Shown here piece after piece: positions 59,482-64,000 of a DNA stretch of 64,000 nt. Each line of letters starts with the position of its first letter. The first letter of the stretch is position 1. The notes under the pieces were generated by a model, which was not told the origin of the DNA, did not search any database, and saw only the letters and a list, made by a program, of their open reading frames with translations. Origin of the DNA: Channa striata (Eukaryota; Chordata; Actinopteri; Anabantiformes; Channidae); NCBI GenBank assembly GCA_033026295.1, contig JAUPFM010000109.1:1-64000 (forward strand), read 5' to 3'. A program made the translations under genes and the position numbers.

Positions 59482-59499
59482 ATGCAAAGAGGGGGCGGG
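59482..59499 (+). promoter_or_regulatory. Octamer-like motif plus GC box at about -190 of copy 72
   Basis: ATGCAAAG (7 of 8 bases of the ATGCAAAT octamer) is followed two bases later by GGGGGCGGG, a GC-box core. The octamer-like part is present in nearly all units; the GC box is fullest on the right. It resembles the distal element of snRNA-type genes, but no function is shown. Confidence 0.35.
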
Positions 59500-59639
59500 C
59501 ACGAGACCCGCTCGCTCACCGGGGGTTCGGAGAAGCAAGTGGAGCGAGGGCACTGTGGCGTCTCCTGCTCCCTCTAGTGACCGGCGGGCAAAATGTAACG
59601 GCTACGAAGCAAGGGGCGTGCCCGCTGCTGCTATCACAG

Positions 59640-59646
59640 TATTTAA
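59640..59646 (+). promoter_or_regulatory. TATA-like element at -31 of 5S copy 72
   Basis: TATTTAA lies 31 bases before the RNA start and recurs at this distance in most units. Known: TATA-like sequences near -30 support Pol III start-site choice at 5S genes of several animals. Inferred role here. Confidence 0.65.
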
Positions 59647-59717
59647 GAGCTGTTGGTAGAGCCAGCCGTAGCTTACGGCCACACCGCTCCGGGCTGCCCG
59701 ATCTCGTCCGATCTCGG

Positions 59718-59730
59718 AAGCCAAGCGGGG
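59718..59730 (+). promoter_or_regulatory. Internal A box of 5S copy 72
   Basis: AAGCCAAGCGGGG at residues 48-60 matches the vertebrate 5S A box except for G where AAGCAGGG is usual. It is part of the TFIIIA-bound internal control region. Confidence 0.75.
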
Positions 59731-59749
59731 CCGGGCCTGGTTAGTACCT

Positions 59750-59767
59750 GGTAGGAAGACCGCCTGG
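59750..59767 (+). promoter_or_regulatory. Internal C box of 5S copy 72 (divergent)
   Basis: GGTAGGAAGACCGCCTGG stands where vertebrate genes have GGATGGGAGACCGCCTGG. Three of the first eight bases differ, identically in every copy of the window. Known: this element is the main contact of TFIIIA fingers 1-3. Confidence 0.7.
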
Positions 59768-60527
59768 GAATACCAGGTGCTGTAAGCCTTTTCACTCCCC
59801 TGTATGTGAAAGTGCAGGCCTCTCTCACTGCCTTTTTTTTTTTTTTTCTTTTCTTTTGTTGAAATTATCCCTGCCAACGTCAATGAGGCAGGAGGGGAAA
59901 GGCAGGAGAGTGAAAAAGAAAGCCAAGCGGCAGCCCTGGCCAGCCGTCTGCTGAGCACCATGGCGCGCGGAGTTCGAACCGGGGTACCAGGGGCACGAAA
60001 CCCTGGGGGCCGTGGATTGAAAAAAGTGTAGCCGCCGGGCTGTGCTTAAGAGTGGGTGCGCATGTTCGGACGGTGGGCAAGGTTCTGGAGATGTGTGCGG
60101 GGAAACCGGAGAGGCGCAACCAGGCCTCCCGGGATAGGGGAGCAGCAGGCAGGGCCCAGGAGCTCTCTCCCGGCCTGCGCAGCCTAAACAAGGAAGGCCT
60201 GGGCCCATTTGGCCACGCCCTGGGCACTTGAAAAGACAAGGGCCCAGCCAGCAACACTGAGGTCAAGATTGAAGCCTTCTCAAAGCCCGGTTCCCAAAAT
60301 GTGGGCTGCAACGCTGCCACCGGCTGGAGGACAATTCAATGCAAAGAAGGGGGGGCGGGCACGAGACCCGCTCGCTCACCGGGGTTCGGAGAAGCAAGTG
60401 GAGCGAGGGCACTGTGGCGTCTCCTGCTCCCTCTTGTGACCGGCGGGCAAAATGTAACTCTACGAAGCAAGGGGCGTGCCGCTGCTGCTATCACAGTATT
60501 TAAGAGCTGTTGGTAGAGCCAGCCGTA

Positions 60528-60646
60528 GCTTACGGCCACACCGCTCCGGGCTGCCCGATCTCGTCCGATCTCGGAAGCCAAGCGGGCCGGGCCTGGTTAG
60601 TACCTGGTAGGAAGACCGCCTGGGAATACCAGGTGCTGTAAGCCTT
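60528..60646 (+). rRNA. 5S_rRNA: 5S rRNA gene copy 73, GCGGGCCGGG variant
   Basis: A 119-nt copy lacking one G of the A-box G run and keeping CC in helix II. Confidence 0.94.
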
Positions 60647-61376
60647 TTCACTCCCCTGTATGTGAAAGTGCAGGCCTCTCTCACTGCCTACTTTTTTTTT
60701 TTTTTCTTTTGTTGAAATTATCCCTGCCAACGTCAATGAGGCAGGAGGAAAGGCAGGAGGAGAGTGAAAAAGAAAGCCAAGCGGCAGCCCTGGCCAGCCG
60801 TCTGCTGAGCACCATGGCCGCGGAGTTCGAACGGGGTACCAGGGGCACGAAACCCTGGGGGCCGTGGATTGAAAAGTGTAGCCGCCGGCGGGCTGTGCTT
60901 AAGAGTGGGTGCGCATGTTCGGACGGTGGGCAAGGTTCTGGAGATGTGTGCGGGGAAACCGGAGAGGCGCAACCAGGCCTCCCGGGATAGGGGAGCAGCA
61001 GGCAGGGCCCAGGAGCTCTCCCGGCCTGCGCAGCCTAAACAAGGAAGGCCTGGGCCCATTTGGCCACGCCCTGGGCACTTGAAAAGACAAGGGCCCAGCC
61101 AGCAACACTGAGGTCAAGATTGAAGCCTTCTCAAAGCCCGGTTCCCAAAATGTGGGCTGCAACGCTGCCACCGGCTGGAGGACAATTCAATGCAAAGAAG
61201 GGGGGGCACGAGACCCGCTCGCTCACCGGGGTTCGGAGAAGCAAGTGGCGAGGGCACTGTGGCGTCTCCTGCTCCCTCTTGTGACCGGGCGGGCAAAATG
61301 TAACGGCTCGAAGCAAGGGGCGGCGTGCCGCTGCTGCTATCACAGTATTTAAGAGCTGTTGGTAGAGCCAGCCGTA

Positions 61377-61496
61377 GCTTACGGCCACACCGCTCCGGGC
61401 TGCCCGATCTCGTCCGATCTCGGAAGCCAAGCGGGGCCGGGCCTGGTTAGTACCTGGTAGGAAGACCGCCTGGGAATACCAGGTGCTGTAAGCCTT
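61377..61496 (+). rRNA. 5S_rRNA: 5S rRNA gene copy 74, 120-nt form
   Basis: A 120-nt consensus copy. The spacer about 60 nt upstream has a GGCGGCGTGCC micro-duplication. Confidence 0.95.
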
Positions 61497-62228
61497 TTCA
61501 CTCCCCTGTATGTGAAAGTGCAGGCCTCTCTCACTGCCTTTTTTTTCTTTTCTTTTGTTGAAATTATCCCTGCCAACGTCAATGAGGCAGGAGGGAAAGG
61601 CAGGAGAGTGAAAAAGAAAGCCAAGCGGCAGCCCTGGCCAGCTTCGTCTGCTGAGCACCATGGCCGCGGAGTTCGAACCGGGGTACCAGGGGCACGAAAC
61701 CCTGGGGGCCGTGGATTGAAAAGTGTAGCCGTCGGCGGGCTGTGCTTAAGAGTGGGTGCGCATGTTCGGACGGTGGGCAAGGTTCTGGAGATGTGTGCGG
61801 GGAAACCGGAGAGGCGCAACCAGGCCTCCCGGGATAGGGGGGAGCAGCAGGCAGGGCCCAGGAGCTCTCTCCCGGCCTGCGCAGCCTAAACAAGGAAGGC
61901 CTGGGCCCATTTGGCCACGCCCTGGGCACTTGAAAAGACAAGGGCCCAGCCAGCAACACTGAGGTCAAGATTGAAGCCTTCTCAAAGCCCGGTTCCCAAA
62001 ATGTGGGCTGCAACGCTGCCACCGGCTGGAGGACAATTCAATGCAAAGAGGGGGCGGGCACGAGACCCGCTCGCTCACCGGGGGTTCGGAGAAGCAAGTG
62101 GAGCGAGGGCACTGTGGCGTCTCCTGCTCCCTCTTGTGACCGGCGGGCAAAATGTAACGGCTACGAAGCAAGGGGCGTGCCGCTGCTGCTATCACAGTAT
62201 TTAAGAGCTGTTGGTAGAGCCAGCCGTA

Positions 62229-62347
62229 GCTTACGGCCACACCGTCCGGGCTGCCCGATCTCGTCCGATCTCGGAAGCCAAGCGGGGCCGGGCCTGGTTA
62301 GTACCTGGTAGGAAGACCGCCTGGGAATACCAGGTGCTGTAAGCCTT
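62229..62347 (+). rRNA. 5S_rRNA: 5S rRNA gene copy 75, 1-nt deletion in helix II
   Basis: The 120-nt type minus one base: ACACCGTCCGGG for ACACCGCTCCGGG. The rest of the gene is consensus. Confidence 0.92.
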
Positions 62348-63084
62348 TTCACTCCCCTGTATGTGAAAGTGCAGGCCTCTCTCACTGCCTACTTTTTTTT
62401 TTTCTTTTCTTTTGTTGAAATTATCCCTGCCAACGTCAATGAGGCAGGGGGAAAGGCAGGAGAGTGAAAAAGAAAGCCAGCGGCAGCCCTGGCCAGCCGT
62501 CTGCTGAGCACCATGGCGCGAGTTCGAACGGGGTACCAGGGGCACGAAACCCTGGGGGCCGTGGATTGAAAAAAGTGTAGCCGCCGGGCTGGCTGTGCTT
62601 AAGAGTGGGTGCGCATGTTCGGACGGTGGGCAAGGTTCTGGAGATGTGTGCGGGGAAACCGGAGAGGCGCAACCAGGCCTCCCGGGATAGGGGAGCAGCA
62701 GGCAGGGCCCAGGAGCTCTCTCCCGGCCTGCGCAGCCTAAACAAGGAAGGCCTGGGCCTGGGCCCATTTGGCCACGCCCTGGGCACTTGAAAAGACAAGG
62801 GCCCAGCCAGCAACACTGAGGTCAAGATTGAAGCCTTCTCAAAGCCCGGTTCCCAAAATGTGGGCTGCAACGCTGCCACCGGCTGGAGGACAATTCAATG
62901 CAAAGAAGGGGCGGGCACGAGACCCGCTCGCTCACCGGGGTTCGGAGAAGCAAGTGGAGCGAGGGCACTGTGGCGTCTCCTGCTCCCTCTTGTGACCGGC
63001 GGGCAAAATGTAACGGCTACGAAGCAAGGGGCGTGCCGCTGCTGCTATCACAGTATTTAAGAGCTGTTGGTAGAGCCAGCCGTA

Positions 63085-63204
63085 GCTTACGGCCACACCG
63101 CTCCGGGCTGCCCGATCTCGTCCGATCTCGGAAGCCAAGCGGGGCCGGGCCTGGTTAGTACCTGGTAGGAAGACCGCCTGGGAATACCAGGTGCTGTAAG
63201 CCTT
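63085..63204 (+). rRNA. 5S_rRNA: 5S rRNA gene copy 76, 120-nt form
   Basis: A 120-nt consensus copy with TATTTAA and an intact terminator. Confidence 0.95.
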
Positions 63205-63935
63205 TTCACTCCCCTGTATGTGAAAGTGCAGGCCTCTCTCACTGCCTACTTTTTTTTTTCTTTTGTTGAAATTATCCCTGCCAACGTCAATGAGGCAGGA
63301 GGGAAAGGCAGGAGAGTGAAAAAAAGAAAGCCAGCGGCAGCCCTGGCCAGCCTGTCTGCTGAGCACCATGGCGCGTGAGTTCGAACCGGGGTACCAGGGG
63401 CACGAAACCCTGGGGGCCGTGGATTGAAAAAAGTGTAGCCGCCGGCGGGCTGTGCTTAAGAGTGGGTGCGCATGTTCGGACGGTGGGCAAGGTTCTGGAG
63501 ATGTGTGCGGGGAAACCGGAGAGGCGCAACCAGGCCTCCCCGGGATAGGGGAGCAGCAGGCAGGGCCCAGGAGCTCTCTCCCGGCCTGCGCAGCCTAAAC
63601 AAGGAAGGCCTGGGCCCATTTGGCCACGCCCTGGGCACTTGAAAAGACAAGGGCCCAGCCAGCAACACTGAGGTCAAGATTGAAGCCTTCTCAAAGCCCG
63701 GTTCCCAAAATGTGGGCTGCAACGCTGCCACCGGCTGGAGGACAATTCATGCAAAGAGGGGGCGGGCACGAGACCCGCTCGCTCACCGGGGTTCGGAGAA
63801 GCAAGTGGAGCGAGGGCACTGTGGCGTCTCCTGCTCCCTCTTGTGACCGGCGGGCAAAATGTAACGGCTCGAAGCAAGGGGCGTGCCCGCTGCTGCTATC
63901 ACAGTATTTAAGAGCTGTTGGTAGAGCCAGCCGTA

Positions 63936-64000
63936 GCTTACGGCCACACCGCCCGGGCTGCCCGATCTCGTCCGATCTCGGAAGCCAAGCGGGGCCGGGC
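63936..64000 (+). rRNA. 5S_rRNA: 5S rRNA gene copy 77, 5' part only (window edge)
   Basis: The window ends within helix II (GGGGCCGGGC, 120-nt type). A one-base deletion gives ACACCGCCCGGG. Confidence 0.92.

Larger units (their letters stand above)
58935..59670 (+). repeat. Intergenic spacer, right-zone type (representative)
   Basis: No gene is seen. It differs from the left type by GAGGGAAAGG, AAAGCCAAGCGG, AGCTTCGTCTG, ATGGCCGCGG, GCCGCCGGC, GTGGGTGCGC, CGGAGAGGCGC, CTTGAAAAG, GGTTCCCAAAATG, TCACCGGGGGTTC, AAGTGGAGCG and AAAATGTAACGG. Most differences are one- to four-base indels, and together they account for the longer unit. Confidence 0.9.
59671..59790 (+). rRNA. 5S_rRNA: 5S rRNA gene copy 72, 120-nt form
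   Basis: A 120-nt consensus copy with TATTTAA. The 3' flank starts the right-end block with CTCTCTCACTG and TTTTGTTG. Confidence 0.95.
1..64000 (+). repeat. Tandem 5S rDNA array (75 complete and 2 partial units)
   Basis: Seen: the same unit recurs head to tail without interruption, always in the same orientation. Gene-to-gene spacing is 824-847 bases up to about 40 kb and 839-872 bases beyond about 41 kb. Each unit is one 5S gene of about 120 bases and a non-transcribed spacer of about 710-750 bases. The gene part is nearly invariant, while the spacer carries substitutions, homopolymer changes and short tandem duplications. Known: vertebrate 5S genes are kept in such arrays and transcribed by RNA polymerase III using TFIIIA bound inside the gene. 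Inferred: the array continues past both window edges. Confidence 0.98.

Noticed and set aside
1..64000. CRISPR array or bacterial repeat
   Set aside because: The repeat unit is about 840 bases with a recognisable eukaryotic 5S gene. There are no short direct repeats with unique spacers and no cas genes.
1..64000. Linked snRNA, spliced-leader or histone gene inside the unit
   Set aside because: Such linkages are known for 5S in some animals, but I see no Sm site, snRNA body, leader splice donor context or histone-like frame in the spacer.
1..64000. Transposon insertions
   Set aside because: Unit lengths stay within 824-872 bases. No unit has an added block with terminal repeats or target-site duplications.
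1..64000. Explaining all inter-unit differences as sequencing errors
   Set aside because: Homopolymer differences may be partly errors, but many variants are substitutions or linked sets with clear regional distribution (GAAATTGTCC, CTTGAAAAG, TCTAGA, GGCCTAG), which random error would not produce.

Overview
The window is one uninterrupted head-to-tail 5S ribosomal RNA gene array. I read 75 complete 5S copies plus a partial copy at each edge, all on the + strand, with gene starts 824 to 872 bases apart. The window begins and ends inside a 5S gene, so neither array boundary is visible. No protein-coding gene, other RNA gene, transposon or CRISPR array is supported. The many open frames on both strands are by-products of a GC-rich spacer: neighbouring copies break them with indels that are not multiples of three.

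Organism: the RNA is clearly of vertebrate 5S type. The 5' end GCTTACGGCC pairing with a 3' GTGCTGTAAGC is what I remember from fish-like 5S genes; mammals and Xenopus differ at both ends. The body departs from the usual vertebrate sequence in helix II and in the TFIIIA-binding C box. I cannot name the species. A specialised (for example oocyte-type) or partly decayed 5S family is possible.

Unit layout: (1) TATTTAA at about -31; (2) the 5S gene, 119 or 120 nt, with internal A box, intermediate element and C box; (3) an immediate TTTT Pol III terminator; (4) a variable T/CT tract starting about 45 nt downstream; (5) a purine-rich stretch; (6) about 600 nt of GC-rich spacer with a GTTCGAACC box and, at about -190 of the next gene, an octamer-like ATGCAAAG beside a GC box.

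Regions: from 1 to about 41 kb most genes are the 119-nt form (GGGGCGGGCC), units average roughly 837 bases, spacer indels are frequent, and 17 copies carry a shortened TATTTAG upstream element. From about 41 kb to the end the 120-nt form (GGGGCCGGGCC) dominates, units average roughly 852 bases, and spacers are more uniform, with local blocks of shared variants (47.9-53.0 kb and 59.8 kb to the end). About one copy in eight has an indel or rearrangement inside the RNA. Two copies have lost the terminator T run. The pattern fits concerted evolution by unequal exchange and short conversion tracts, working locally.
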